64,000 nucleotides of DNA from Paraburkholderia tagetis (GCF_022213065.1 NZ_JAKLJA010000004.1:1-64000), one strand, 5' to 3'; shown: positions 1 to 9,491, counted from the first letter of the stretch. The notes: generated from the letters alone by a model not told the origin. A program made the numbers and translations.

Positions 1-375
1 GCGCTCAAGGCGTACAGTGCCGCATTTGCCCCGCTGGACGAAGCGTTGCGCAAGACGCTGACCTACGACCAGGGCAAGGAAATGGCGTTACATAAAGAGC
101 TGGCCCGGGCGACGGGCATCCGGATCTACTTCTGCGATCCCCATAGCCCATGGCAACGTGGCATTTGCGAGAACATCAACGGACTGCTGCGACAGTTCCT
201 GCCCAAAGGCACAGACCTGTCTGTGTTCTCGCAGCGCCAGCTTGATGCGATCGCACTGAATATGAACACGCGGCCTCGCAAGACACTCGGCTGGCGCACA
301 CCAGGCGAAGTGTTTATCGAGAACTGCGCGAAGCAAGGAATTGTGATTGACCCCGCTGTTGCACTTGGAGTTTGA
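1..375 (+). CDS. IS30-family transposase, C-terminal part (cut by window edge)
   Basis: The reading frame is open from the first base and ends at 375, so the 5' part lies outside the window. The product is the last ~124 residues of a DDE integrase-type transposase. Visible signatures are the TYDQGKEM stretch carrying one catalytic Asp, the Asp-Pro-His-Ser-Pro-Trp-Gln-Arg segment, and the [19 protein letters not shown] block carrying the final Glu, which together are characteristic of IS30 transposases. It would cut and join DNA ends of its own element. Whether the copy is intact cannot be judged. The transposon's right end should lie just after the stop but I could not define its terminal repeat. 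Confidence 0.88.
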   Translation, partial: ALKAYSAAFAPLDEALRKTLTYDQGKEMALHKELARATGIRIYFCDPHSPWQRGICENINGLLRQFLPKGTDLSVFSQRQLDAIALNMNTRPRKTLGWRTPGEVFIENCAKQGIVIDPAVALGV

Positions 376-382
376 AACCGCC

Positions 383-418
383 CCTACTTTTCTTTGCAGC
401 GGTGCAAAGAAAAGTAGG
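383..418. repeat. Perfect 16-bp inverted repeat (REP-like or terminator)
   Basis: CCTACTTTTCTTTGCA (383-398) is followed by loop GCGG and its exact reverse complement (403-418). A second small hairpin, GCCCC-GCACA-GGGGC, follows within ~20 bases. The element lies between the transposase stop at 375 and the stop of the convergent c-di-GMP gene at 510. It could act as a bidirectional terminator. From memory, such CTACTTTTCTTTGC palindromes recur in Burkholderia-group genomes, which would make it a dispersed repeat. The rest of 376-509 shows no gene. Confidence 0.75.
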
Positions 419-509
419 TGCCGCCCCGCACAGGGGCAACACTAATAGACCTACACGAACACAAGGAAACGCGAAAAACGAGGACCCGCGAAAAGCAAAA
501 AAAACCACC

Positions 510-2399
510 TCAAACACTAACCTGATCGCCACGCGCAGTAAGCGACGGCCGCGGCAGCGGGCCACCATTAGCGAGCACACGCGTCATACTCTCGGCATCG
601 ATCGGCCTGCTGAACCGGTATCCCTGCGCTTCCACACAACCGAGCGCCAGCAGAAACTCCTGCTGCTCAATCGTCTCGACACCTTCAGCAATAACCGACA
701 ATCCAAGCGCCTTCGCCAGTGTGACGATCGCCGTCACGATCGCCCCGGTGTCGTTTTCCGCGACCCTATGCACGAATGCCCGGTCGATCTTTATGCGATC
801 GACCGGCAGCGCCCGCAATTGACTCAGGCTCGAGTAACCCATGCCGAAATCGTCGATTGCCACGCTGATGCCGGCGCTGCGAAACTCGTGAAGGCGACGC
901 ACGGCAATTTCGGGTTGCTGGATCAGCGCAGTCTCGGTGACTTCGAGTTCGAGCCGGGTCGGATCGGCGCCCGTCTCGCGCAAAACGTTCTGGAACGTCT
1001 CGACAATATTCGCGCGCTGCAACTGCAACGGCGACAAATTGATCGATACGCGCAGGGGCGCAATACCCATGCGCCGCCACTGGGCGGATTGACGGCAAGC
1101 CTCATGCAGCACCCACTCGCCGAGTTTCGCGACGAATCCCGACTTTTCCGCAATGGGAACGAACTCCGCCGGGGCGATCTCGCCGTAAATCTCGTCGTAC
1201 CAGCGCACGAGCGCTTCGGCGCCCAGCACGCGACCGGTGCGCATGTCGACCTGCGGCTGGTAATGGAGCCGCAGCCCACCGGCTTCGATCGCCTTTCTGA
1301 GGCGTGCCGAAAGAATGAGCTTCGCGTCGGCCTCCGTGCGCATTTCCGGCCGATAACGTTCCCAGCAGTTGCGGCCGCGATTCTTGGCTGCGTACATCGC
1401 CATGTCCGCGCACGGAATCAGCGTTTGTGCATCGCTCGCGTCCGTGGGAAACACGCTGACGCCGACGCTCGCGCTAACGACGAGCTCGAGCCCGTCGACG
1501 AGCACGGGCTTTGCCATCGCCTCGAGCACGGCGTCGGGCAGATCGAAGCGTGTCGTGTCGCTCCGCGCACCGGGCGACACGATGATGAACTCGTCGCCGC
1601 CGTAGCGGCCGACCACGTCGCCCGGGCGCGCGCAGTCTCGCAGACGCGCGGCGACTTCCACGAGCAGCCGATCGCCGACGCCGTGCCCGAGCGCATCGTT
1701 GACGGTCTTGAAGGCATCGAGGTCGAGGAAAACCACATGGACGAATGTGCCGTCCTGCTCGGGGTCGGCGAGCAGGGCTTGCAATCTGGCGCTGACCGCT
1801 GCGCGATTCGCGAGCCCGGTGAGGCTGTCGCATTCGCTCAGTTCGCGCATACGGCGTGAGCGATCGAGCAGCTTCACCGAGACGCCATGCGTCGTTTTGG
1901 CGAACAGGAGCGGATAGATGAAGATGATCGGCAGCCACATCGGCGCGTACCGCACATTCAGTGGATAGAAGGCGATGCCGAAGGTTGCCGCTCCGGCTAT
2001 CAGCCCCGCGGCGCTGGCGCCCGCCCCGGCAACGAAGAGCGACCATCCGCCGATCGCCATGTTGTCGAGCGCGAACATCAACAGGATGACGACCGTCGCG
2101 ATGGGCTCGAAATGAACGGCAGCGATGAGCCAGCCGCCGAAGGCCGAATCGAGGAGCATATTCCGGCGCTCTTTGCGGGGCGCATCGGCGATGACGGGGC
2201 GCGCGAGCTGGTAAGCAAGATGCGGCCAGACGAGGCAGATGGCAAGCACGCCGCCGAGGAGCCACACCGGTTCTTGCTGCAAGTGCAGCAAGAACAGCAC
2301 AGGTAGCGTGCCCAACGCGTAACCGAGCGTTCTGAACACGTAAATGCGCCGCACAAGGCCATTGGTCCAGGCCTTGTCCCCCGGGGCGGACGTGAGCAC
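510..2399 (-). CDS. MASE2-GGDEF-EAL c-di-GMP turnover protein
   Basis: This 629-residue inner-membrane signalling protein has an N-terminal MASE2-type membrane sensor (about residues 15-175, with several hydrophobic helices and the RRIYVFRTLG entry motif), a GGDEF diguanylate cyclase domain (about 185-350) and an EAL phosphodiesterase domain (about 365-610). The cyclase signature YGGDEF is intact at 266-271, and the inhibitory RxxD site is present (R258-D261). The EAL triad is at 395-397, with the EVTET, DDFGMGYSSL and EGVET metal-site motifs all present, so both activities could be real. It starts with GTG, preceded by GAGGAG. It is transcribed away from nrdJ, apparently as a single gene. 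The ligand of the sensor is unknown. Confidence 0.93.
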   Translation of the reverse strand: MLTSAPGDKAWTNGLVRRIYVFRTLGYALGTLPVLFLLHLQQEPVWLLGGVLAICLVWPHLAYQLARPVIADAPRKERRNMLLDSAFGGWLIAAVHFEPIATVVILLMFALDNMAIGGWSLFVAGAGASAAGLIAGAATFGIAFYPLNVRYAPMWLPIIFIYPLLFAKTTHGVSVKLLDRSRRMRELSECDSLTGLANRAAVSARLQALLADPEQDGTFVHVVFLDLDAFKTVNDALGHGVGDRLLVEVAARLRDCARPGDVVGRYGGDEFIIVSPGARSDTTRFDLPDAVLEAMAKPVLVDGLELVVSASVGVSVFPTDASDAQTLIPCADMAMYAAKNRGRNCWERYRPEMRTEADAKLILSARLRKAIEAGGLRLHYQPQVDMRTGRVLGAEALVRWYDEIYGEIAPAEFVPIAEKSGFVAKLGEWVLHEACRQSAQWRRMGIAPLRVSINLSPLQLQRANIVETFQNVLRETGADPTRLELEVTETALIQQPEIAVRRLHEFRSAGISVAIDDFGMGYSSLSQLRALPVDRIKIDRAFVHRVAENDTGAIVTAIVTLAKALGLSVIAEGVETIEQQEFLLALGCVEAQGYRFSRPIDAESMTRVLANGGPLPRPSLTARGDQVSV

Positions 2400-2536
2400 G
2401 CGGTCTCCTCAATCGGTTCATATGATTTAACGAGAGAGTAGACCAGATCGAATGAACGCGCGAGAGCGATAAAAAACTGGGCAGGAGATTGCATTGAATT
2501 GATTCGCAATGCATAAAAATCCGGATGCCCCAGCAA

Positions 2537-5152
2537 CTATCCACAGCTCCCAATCTCCCCGCACGCGGTGCAGAAGTCGCAACCATCGCGCCGGATCACC
2601 GCATTCGCGCCGCATGAACCGCATTTGCGGCCGAGCATGGCGTGCGGCGCCGCGAGCGCCGTATCGGCGGGCAGGGCGTTGGGGCCGTCCAGCACGCGCT
2701 CGCCCGCCCGCGTCGCGGCATCGGCTTCGTCGAGTGCCGTTGCGCTTGCGGGAGCCGCGCCTTTGGCGCGCCGCTGCGCAAGCAGGCGCGACGGCACCTG
2801 GCGCCCCTCGGCGTCCAGAAAGCCGCGCCGGTGCAGGATCTGCTGGATCGCATAGGCGATGGCCGCCACCTCCGAGTCGTGCCACAGCGGCGTGCGCTTG
2901 CCATCGAGCCGCTGCGTATGTCCATAGCGCACCTGGCCGCGGTCCCACGACACCTTGCGCAAGTCCTGCAGATTGCGCGCGACGAAGCCGCCGCGCGCCG
3001 CAAGCGAGAGCGAGCGCATCGTCGCCGTGATCCATTGCTGCGACTCGTCGCGCTGGCCCACGGGAATGAAGAACTCGATGGGCCGCTCGATCGTCGTGGA
3101 TTCGCCGCCCACCTGGCCTGTCACTTCGAGGAACGAGACGGCCACGTAGAGCGAGACCTTGCCCGTCTGCGTGATGTATTCGATTTTCTCGATCACGGCG
3201 GGCAGCTCGCCCTTGGGCCGATGGTCGATCGCCACGCGCAACGGGTCGAGCAGGGCATCGCTTTGGGCGTCGTCGAGTACGTCCGCGGCGGCGGGCAGCG
3301 TTTGCAGCACCGCGCCCAGCGTTTCGTTGGGCCGATAGGTGGCGAGGCCCTTGAGCCCGCGCCGCCATGCGTCGAGATAGAGATCCTCGAAGGCGTCGAA
3401 CGGATAGTCGGCGGGCACGTTCACCGTCTTCGAGATCGAGGTGTCCACGAACGGCTGCACCGCCGCCATCATCGCCACATGCTCCTGCGCGCTCATTTGC
3501 AGCGCGCTCACAAAGTAGTCGGGCAGTGCATTCACGTCGCCGCCCAACTCGCGATAGACGCGCCACGCGTGGTCCTCGACCGCGAAGGTCTCGTTGCTGC
3601 CGTCGGCCATGCGGCGGGTGCGCTGGTAGGTCCACGAAAACGCGGGCTCGACGCCGTTAGAGACGTTGTCGGAGAACGCGAGGCTCACCGTGCCCGTCGG
3701 CGCGATCGAGAGCAGGTGGCTGTTGCGGATGCCGTGCGCGCGGATCTCGGCTTGCAGGTCCTCGGGCAGGCGCGAGGCGAAGGTGCCGGTCGCGAGATAC
3801 GCATTCGCCTCGAAGAGCGGGAACGCGCCGCGCTCTTGTGCGAGCGCCACCGAAGCGCGGTACGCCGCGTCGCGCATCGTGCGGCCCACTTGTGCGCCGA
3901 ACGCGCAGCCGGCCTCCGAGTTGTAGCGGATGCCGAGCATCACCAGCGTGTCGCCGAGTCCCGTGAAGCCCACGCCGATGCGCCGTTTGGCTGCGGCCTC
4001 CGCCTGCTGCTCGGGCAGCGGCCAGAGCGTGACGTCGAGCACGTCGTCGAGAAAGCGCACCTGGGTAGCGGTGCGCGCGGCGAGTTCGTCCCAGTCGAAC
4101 GAGGGCTGGCCGCCGCGCAACTGCGCGAACGGCTCGCGCACGAAGCGCGTGAGGTCGAGCGGGCCGAGATTGCAGCAGCCATAGGCGGGCAGGGGCTGCT
4201 CGCCGCACGGATTGGTCGCGCGGATGCTTTCCAGCGCGCGCAGGTTGTTGTCCTCGTTCATGCGCGAGATGAACACCACGCCCGGCTCGGCCATGTCGTA
4301 GGTCGAGCGCATGATGGTGTCCCACAGCGCGCGGGCGCGTCTTTCCGCGTAGACCCACAGGCCGTCTTCGCGCTGCTTGAGGTCGCCTGCCGCGCGCAGC
4401 GCGGGCGAGGGTTCGGCGCGATGCACGAGCGGCCAGATTTCGTCGTTTTCGACGGCGCGCATGAACGCATCGGTCACCGCCACCGAGACGTTGAAGTTGT
4501 TCCAGCGTCCCTTCGAATGCTTGGCCTCGATGAACTCGGGCAGGTCGGGGTGATCGCAGTCGAGCACGGCCATCTGCGCGCCGCGCCGCGCGCCCGCGCT
4601 CTCCACGGTGCGGCACGAGGCGTCGAACACGTCGATGTAGCTGCACGGCCCGGAGGCGCTCGATCCCGTCGATTTGACGTGCGCGCCGCGCGGCCGGATC
4701 GCCGAGAAGTTGTAGCCGACGCCGCCGCCGCGCCGCATGGTTTCGGCGGCCTGGAGCAGCGCGACGTAGATGCCGGGGCGGCCTTCGTCGTCCACGCCCT
4801 GGATGCTGTCGCCCACCGGCTGCACGAAGCAGTTGATGAGCGTGGCCTCGATGCCGGCGCCCGCCGCGCTCATGATGCGGCCCGCGCCCAGCGCGCCGTG
4901 GCGCAGGTTGTCGACGAAGCGCGCCTCCACTTCGGCGCGCAGCGCCGGCGGCTCGGCCTGCGCGACGCCGTGGGCGACGCGGCGATAGATGTCGTCGGCG
5001 GTTTGCTCGTCGCCCTTGGCGTACTTTTCGAGCATTACGTCGAGCGAAAAGGGCTGGGCAGTGGGCTTTGAAGCGGGCTTTGAGGTGGGCTTTGAAGCGG
5101 GCTTTGAAGTGGGCTTTGAAGCGAACGGAAGCGGGGGCGTGTTTTCAGCCAT
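2537..5152 (-). CDS. nrdJ: Adenosylcobalamin-dependent (class II) ribonucleotide reductase
   Basis: This 871-residue enzyme reduces ribonucleotides to deoxyribonucleotides in the cytoplasm using vitamin B12, so it works with or without oxygen. Visible are the GPCSYIDVF cysteine segment, the NPCGEQ radical-site motif, the PTGTVS nucleotide-loop segment and a C-terminal Cys4-type zinc motif (CGSC...CTAC). The start at 5152 is chosen because it has GAGAGG upstream and removes a non-conserved extension; a longer frame reaches 5257. The first ~45 residues contain an unusual Ser-Lys-Pro repeat ahead of the conserved domain. I looked for an adenosylcobalamin riboswitch upstream and did not find a convincing B12 box. 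Confidence 0.93.
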   Translation of the reverse strand: MAENTPPLPFASKPTSKPASKPTSKPASKPTAQPFSLDVMLEKYAKGDEQTADDIYRRVAHGVAQAEPPALRAEVEARFVDNLRHGALGAGRIMSAAGAGIEATLINCFVQPVGDSIQGVDDEGRPGIYVALLQAAETMRRGGGVGYNFSAIRPRGAHVKSTGSSASGPCSYIDVFDASCRTVESAGARRGAQMAVLDCDHPDLPEFIEAKHSKGRWNNFNVSVAVTDAFMRAVENDEIWPLVHRAEPSPALRAAGDLKQREDGLWVYAERRARALWDTIMRSTYDMAEPGVVFISRMNEDNNLRALESIRATNPCGEQPLPAYGCCNLGPLDLTRFVREPFAQLRGGQPSFDWDELAARTATQVRFLDDVLDVTLWPLPEQQAEAAAKRRIGVGFTGLGDTLVMLGIRYNSEAGCAFGAQVGRTMRDAAYRASVALAQERGAFPLFEANAYLATGTFASRLPEDLQAEIRAHGIRNSHLLSIAPTGTVSLAFSDNVSNGVEPAFSWTYQRTRRMADGSNETFAVEDHAWRVYRELGGDVNALPDYFVSALQMSAQEHVAMMAAVQPFVDTSISKTVNVPADYPFDAFEDLYLDAWRRGLKGLATYRPNETLGAVLQTLPAAADVLDDAQSDALLDPLRVAIDHRPKGELPAVIEKIEYITQTGKVSLYVAVSFLEVTGQVGGESTTIERPIEFFIPVGQRDESQQWITATMRSLSLAARGGFVARNLQDLRKVSWDRGQVRYGHTQRLDGKRTPLWHDSEVAAIAYAIQQILHRRGFLDAEGRQVPSRLLAQRRAKGAAPASATALDEADAATRAGERVLDGPNALPADTALAAPHAMLGRKCGSCGANAVIRRDGCDFCTACGEIGSCG
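5061..5123 (-). repeat. 12-bp tandem repeat inside nrdJ
   Basis: Five consecutive copies of the 12-mer G(T/C)GGGCTTTGAA (one copy with a final G), plus a partial sixth, encode alternating SKPT and SKPA units near the N-terminus of NrdJ. The units alternate GTG and GCG, giving a 24-bp higher-order period. Copy number can vary by slippage without shifting the frame. Confidence 0.9.
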
Positions 5153-5435
5153 GGCCGGGGCCTCTCGGGGCGCCGCGCCTCGCTGGACGGAGATAAGGGG
5201 TGCGATGGGCGTGGCGGCGGTTGCGGGACGAGGCGCCGCTGCGCATGCTGTGCGCAACCGGCGCCATACCCTGCAACCTTACCGCAGTGGCGGCGAGCGT
5301 GGCGCGAGGTCGCGAGGGACTTCGGCCCGGCCAAAAGCCGGTTTTTGCCGCCGTCAGCGCGTCGCCGGTCGCGGGAGGGCGGTCGGTCAGGCTCGACGGG
5401 AGCGGAGGTCGGGCTCTGCGGGCGTCAGCCCGTCT

Positions 5436-5744
5436 TCAGGCCGCTTCGCTGAACGGCACGTTGGCGACGAGGTCGCCGAACACTTCCGCTGCGATCATCA
5501 CCGAAGCATTGAGCGGCGCCGGGCGTTCGGCCGGCTTGAACACGGCGTCGCCGCGGCGGATCTTGCGGCGCGAGACGGCGCAGGTCCCCGAGGTATGCGC
5601 CGAGCGTCGGCGCCAGCGCTGCTCGCCGTAGTGGCAGCGGCCGGGTTCGACCCAGCGGATCACGAGCGCCGAATCCGTTTGTTCGAGGATTTCGATGCGT
5701 TCACCGTTGGCTCCGTCAAGCGCAAGACACGCCATCCTTTTCAT
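5436..5744 (-). CDS. DUF3331 family protein
   Basis: This small basic protein of 102 residues has the hallmarks of the Burkholderia-type DUF3331 family: a core around SALVIRWVEPGRCHYGEQRW followed by a Cys and RRGD(A/L)V. The function is unknown. The conserved Cys and Trp residues and the Arg-rich stretch suggest a compact cytoplasmic protein. The start at 5744 has ACGGAG about eight bases upstream; an upstream in-frame extension to 5852 looks non-coding. It lies upstream of nrdJ on the same strand, separated by ~280 bases. Confidence 0.82.
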   Translation of the reverse strand: MKRMACLALDGANGERIEILEQTDSALVIRWVEPGRCHYGEQRWRRRSAHTSGTCAVSRRKIRRGDAVFKPAERPAPLNASVMIAAEVFGDLVANVPFSEAA

Positions 5745-6192
5745 TGTCGGCTCCGTGAGGGTTTGCCCGGACTGTATGCCTGTGCGCTGCCGAGAGCCAT
5801 TGTGTCGGCGTTGAAACACCATTCCAAAAACGGCAACAATCCCCTGCGACATATCGCGATTGACGAAGGAATGGGGGTTTGCGGGCGATCAGGGTTTGAC
5901 CTGACGAATTTGTGCAACGCAGTGTTGTGCCCGGCGCGACACGAAAATCGGCGTGGAGGCGGGGCTGGAACGTGGGGAGGTGGCGGGAATCAGATGAAAG
6001 GCTGGTGGCGCGAGGTCGCCCCTGAGTGTTCGTATTTTCGGTGTGCCGCCCCTAATGGGAGAAAATACGCTGGCGGCTCGCGTAGGGCATGGCCTTGCGC
6101 CATGCAGGTTGGCTTCGCGCTCCGATTCCGCTCGCCGTTGGCGGGATTTGCTGCGCCGCACGAGCCGTCTTGCCGAATTTTCACGAGGTTAC
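5745..6192. other. Intergenic region between divergent genes
   Basis: This stretch lies between DUF3331 (minus) and the AI-2E exporter (plus) and must hold both promoters. No gene is supported; open frames here lack family resemblance. A small perfect hairpin is present (GCATGGC at 6087-6093, GCCATGC at 6099-6105). I see no clear sigma-70 promoter pair. Confidence 0.5.
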
Positions 6193-7260
6193 ATGATTCA
6201 TCGCCCGCCCGCTCCGAACTCCGCAAACGAGCGAAAACTCCAGCGCATCGCTTCCGCCGCGTTGTTCGCCGCGCTCGTCCTGCTCGCGCTGTGGGTCGTG
6301 CGCGAGTTCCTGCCCGCCGTAGCGTGGGCGTGCGTGGTCGCCATCGTCCTGTGGCCGGCCTATCAGGCCATCGAGCGGCACCCCTGGTTCAGGTGCCGCA
6401 CAACGTGGATGGCCACGCTGCTCACCGTGGCCGTCGCGCTACTGGTCGTGCTGCCGATCACGCTCACGGCGATCCAGGCGGGCGGCGAGGCCCACGAGCT
6501 CTATTTGTGGCTGCACTCGGCCCAGGAGAATGGCGTGCCGGTGCCCGATTTCGTCTCGCAACTGCCGGTGGGCAGCCACCAGTTGAGCGCGTGGTGGCAG
6601 ACGAATCTCGCGCCGCCGCTCAAGGCCTCCCCCGCGATGAAGAGCCTGCACGGCGACGCCATCGTGTCGTTCGGCCGGCATTTCGGCGCGCGCGCCCTGC
6701 ATGCGTCGATGACCTTCGGCTTCATGCTCATCACGCTGTTCGTGATCTTTCATGCGGGGCCGCGGCTCTCCGGCACCGTGATGCGCGGCGCGCGCCGCGC
6801 CTTCGGCGTGGACGGTGCGCAACTGCTGCAGCGCATGGCCGCAGCGGTGCGCGGGACGGTGACGGGCCTCGTGGTCGTCGGGCTGGGCGAGGGCGTGCTG
6901 ATCGGCATGGCCTATATGTTCACCAGCCTGCCGCATGCGGCGCTGCTGGGCACCGTCACCGCCGTCGCGGCCATGCTGCCGTTCTGCGCGCCCATCGTGT
7001 TCTGCTGTGCGGCGCTGTGGCTCGTCGCGCAGGGCTCGATCATCGGCGCCGTCGCGCTTGTGGTGTGGGGCTTCGTGGTGGTGTTCATCGCCGAGCACTT
7101 CGTGCGGCCCGTGCTGATCGGCAATTCCACGCGCCTGCCCTTCCTGCTCGTGCTATTCGGCATCCTGGGCGGCGCGACGACTTTCGGGCTGATCGGCATT
7201 TTCATCGGCCCCGCGCTCATGACGGTGCTGATGGTGCTGTGGGTGAACTGGGCGGAGTGA
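6193..7260 (+). CDS. AI-2E family transporter (TqsA/PerM-like)
   Basis: This integral membrane protein of 355 residues has about eight predicted membrane helices in the order typical of the AI-2E exporter family: two at the N-terminus, a long central soluble region (about 85-200), then clustered helices to the C-terminus. The conserved GLGEGVLIGMAY-type segment and the late GNSTRLPFLLVLFGILGG stretch support the call. Family members export small molecules or ions; the substrate is unknown here. The start at 6193 is chosen for the ACGAGG six bases upstream; an open extension to 6043 is unlikely to be translated. It appears monocistronic. Confidence 0.88.
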   Translation: MIHRPPAPNSANERKLQRIASAALFAALVLLALWVVREFLPAVAWACVVAIVLWPAYQAIERHPWFRCRTTWMATLLTVAVALLVVLPITLTAIQAGGEAHELYLWLHSAQENGVPVPDFVSQLPVGSHQLSAWWQTNLAPPLKASPAMKSLHGDAIVSFGRHFGARALHASMTFGFMLITLFVIFHAGPRLSGTVMRGARRAFGVDGAQLLQRMAAAVRGTVTGLVVVGLGEGVLIGMAYMFTSLPHAALLGTVTAVAAMLPFCAPIVFCCAALWLVAQGSIIGAVALVVWGFVVVFIAEHFVRPVLIGNSTRLPFLLVLFGILGGATTFGLIGIFIGPALMTVLMVLWVNWAE

Positions 7261-7342
7261 CGCAGCCGCAGCCGCAGGCGCCTGGGGCCGGCAGCGCCCC
7301 GGTGGCCGGCAGCCTTGGACCCGCACGGCCGCCGCGCGGTTT

Positions 7343-8197
7343 TCAGTGCAAGCAGGCGAGCGCGTACTTGAGCGCGGCGGGCAGCAGCTCGCGCCAGACG
7401 GGCCAGGCGTGGCCGCCGTCGACGATGCGCAGCGCCGCCGGATTGCCCGCCTCGCGCAGACGCGTGTAGAGCAGCGACGACTCGGCCTGGATCACGAGGT
7501 CGTCGTCGCCCGAGGCGATGAAGATGGGCACGCGCCACGGGCGTCCGAAATAGCCGCTCCAGAGCGTCGGATAGTTGAGCGCGCGCCAGACGTGCGGATC
7601 GAACTGATGCTCGCCGAACACCCCCACGCGCCGCGCCGACGATGACGGCGGCGGGTCGCCCGAGTAGATCGCCGGCGAGAGCAGCAGCGCGCCGCAAAAC
7701 ATCTCCGGGTGTTCGAGCGTGTAGCGCAGTGCGCCGAACCCGCCCATGGAGACGCCGCCGATCGCGCGCCCGCCACGCTCGTTCTCGACCGTGAAGTGCG
7801 ACTCGATCTCCGGAATCAGGTCGTTGAAGAAGGCCGTCTCCATCTTTTCCTTGCGATCGACGTACCAGTCGGTGCCCCCTTGCGGCATCACGACCACGAC
7901 CGGCGGAATCTCGTGGCGGGCGATCAGCGTGTCGACGGCGTTTTGCAGGTCGCCTTGCGTGACCCAGTCCATCGCGTCGCCGTTGTTGCCGTGCAGGAGG
8001 TAGAGCACCGGATAGCGTGGCGCGTCGGCGCGATAGCCGGTGGGCAGGTAGACCGCGTAAGGCCAGTCGCGCCCGAGCGCCGTCGCGTGGAAACTGCGCA
8101 TGGCGACCGTGCTGGCCGCGGCGGGCGTGGCGAACGAGACCAGGGCGGCAAGGACGGCGAGCGTCGCGCAGAGCGCGGTGCGGAGGTGTCTGCGCAT
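7343..8197 (-). CDS. Secreted esterase (esterase D / antigen-85-like fold)
   Basis: This 284-residue alpha/beta hydrolase has a clear signal peptide (residues 1-28, ending ATPAAAS). The lid-free PF00756-type core is visible: VLYLLHGNNGD near residue 70, the nucleophile elbow GGVSMGGFGALR near 148, ASGDDDLVIQ (likely the acid) and a late DGGHAWPVW holding the catalytic His. It would cleave ester bonds in the periplasm or outside the cell; the substrate cannot be told. It stands alone between the AI-2E exporter (convergent) and an OpgC-like gene on the same strand. Confidence 0.88.
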   Translation of the reverse strand: MRRHLRTALCATLAVLAALVSFATPAAASTVAMRSFHATALGRDWPYAVYLPTGYRADAPRYPVLYLLHGNNGDAMDWVTQGDLQNAVDTLIARHEIPPVVVVMPQGGTDWYVDRKEKMETAFFNDLIPEIESHFTVENERGGRAIGGVSMGGFGALRYTLEHPEMFCGALLLSPAIYSGDPPPSSSARRVGVFGEHQFDPHVWRALNYPTLWSGYFGRPWRVPIFIASGDDDLVIQAESSLLYTRLREAGNPAALRIVDGGHAWPVWRELLPAALKYALACLH

Positions 8198-8390
8198 GGC
8201 AGGAAGGCCGGTCAGGAAGGCGCGTCAGCGGCGCGGGGCCACCATGCTAGCAGCGGCCCGTGCGCGCCGGAAGCGCGGTAGTGGGCGGCGCGAGCGCAGG
8301 TCAAGCAAACTTCGCGCGCCGGGAGTGCGAGGTGGCGCCGGCCTGCCCACGCCATCGGCGAAACGATGCGCTGCCGCTGCGCCGAAGCTC

Positions 8391-9491
8391 TCAGGCCGAC
8401 ACCTTCGCGCGCGAGGGCAGCAGACGCTTGAGCGGATCGGATGCACGCGCAACCAGAAGCAGCGCGGTCAGCGCGAAGGCGTCGGCGGCGAGGCCGAGCG
8501 GCACGTTCAGATAGCCGTCGGTGTACCAGTAGAGCACCGAATCGACCGTCAGCGAGATGACCGCGCCGGCCACGAACGAAAGCATCCCCTTGCGGCCCAC
8601 GAGCCCCACCCACGGCAGTGCGGTGGCGAGCTTTCTCGCCCAGCCGAGCCGGATCACATGCGCGGTGAGCCACGCGATGCCGAAGAAGTTGATCGCACGG
8701 AACCAGGCGAGATTGCGCTTGAAGTCGCCGTCGAGCTCGGTGTTGCCGAGCTGCAGGCGGTAGATGGCGGCCGCCGCGACCACGGCGAGCGCGAGCGCCG
8801 TCACGAAGGTGCCGAGCTTGCGTTGCGCCGTGACGCGCTGGAACACCGGCTGCGCCTGGGCGATCGCGCCGGCCACGAACATCAGTTGCCAGCCGAACGG
8901 ATTGAAGTCCCAGTTGACGTCGGCCACGTGCGGCAGCCACGGCGTGACGAGCGGGGCGACGCCCCATACCGCGAGGCTGATGGCGGCCAGCAGCCACGGC
9001 CGCGTGCGCGCGAGCGGCAGGGCGAGCGGCGCGACCAGCGCGAAGCACGCGTACATCGGCAGCACGCCGGCGAGGTATGGCTGGCGGCGCAGCAACACGA
9101 TGTCGCGCAGCGCTGCGGCGGGGGCGAGCGCGAGATCGTCGAGATCGGTGGTGGCGAGGTTCGGCGCGTCGACATTGAAGGCGAGCAGGATCGCCGTCAC
9201 GAGCAGCATGAGCAGCGCGGTGACCACGAAGGCGCGATAGATCTCGAACGCGCGCTTGATGAAGCGCTGGCGCGCGACGGCCTCGGTGCGGCGTGCGCAG
9301 AGCGCGGCCCACGCGGTGGCCGTGGCGAAGCCGCCGAGGAACACGAACACTTCGGCGGCGTCGCACATCGCGTAGGCGTGCAGCGTGACGCGCGAGACGA
9401 TGCTGCCGCCGATATGGTCGACGACGATGATCAGCAGGACAAGGCCACGAAAGAAGTCGAGTTCGACGAGACGTTTGGGTGACTGTGACAT
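8391..9491 (-). CDS. OpgC-domain membrane protein
   Basis: This polytopic membrane protein of 366 residues has about ten hydrophobic helices. The N-terminus RLVELDFFRGLVLLIIVVDH and the following DAAEVFVFLGGFA segment are hallmarks of the OpgC family of membrane acyltransferase-like proteins, whose namesake adds succinyl groups to osmoregulated periplasmic glucans. No opgG/opgH genes are nearby, so the acceptor here is uncertain. It sits ~190 bases upstream of the esterase on the same strand and may be co-transcribed with it. Confidence 0.85.
   Translation of the reverse strand: MSQSPKRLVELDFFRGLVLLIIVVDHIGGSIVSRVTLHAYAMCDAAEVFVFLGGFATATAWAALCARRTEAVARQRFIKRAFEIYRAFVVTALLMLLVTAILLAFNVDAPNLATTDLDDLALAPAAALRDIVLLRRQPYLAGVLPMYACFALVAPLALPLARTRPWLLAAISLAVWGVAPLVTPWLPHVADVNWDFNPFGWQLMFVAGAIAQAQPVFQRVTAQRKLGTFVTALALAVVAAAAIYRLQLGNTELDGDFKRNLAWFRAINFFGIAWLTAHVIRLGWARKLATALPWVGLVGRKGMLSFVAGAVISLTVDSVLYWYTDGYLNVPLGLAADAFALTALLLVARASDPLKRLLPSRAKVSA

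Noticed and set aside
2642..5071. Long plus-strand open frame opposite nrdJ (809 codons)
   Set aside because: Arg/Ala/His-rich translation without family resemblance; it mirrors the high-GC third positions of nrdJ and has no ribosome site.
5258..5435. Adenosylcobalamin riboswitch upstream of nrdJ
   Set aside because: A GCCACTG string is present on the minus strand, but the AGCCMGGAGACC-type B12 box and the other conserved segments are not.
4989..7469. 826-codon plus-strand frame spanning nrdJ, DUF3331 and the AI-2E gene
   Set aside because: It crosses three well-supported genes in wrong frames and shows no domain.
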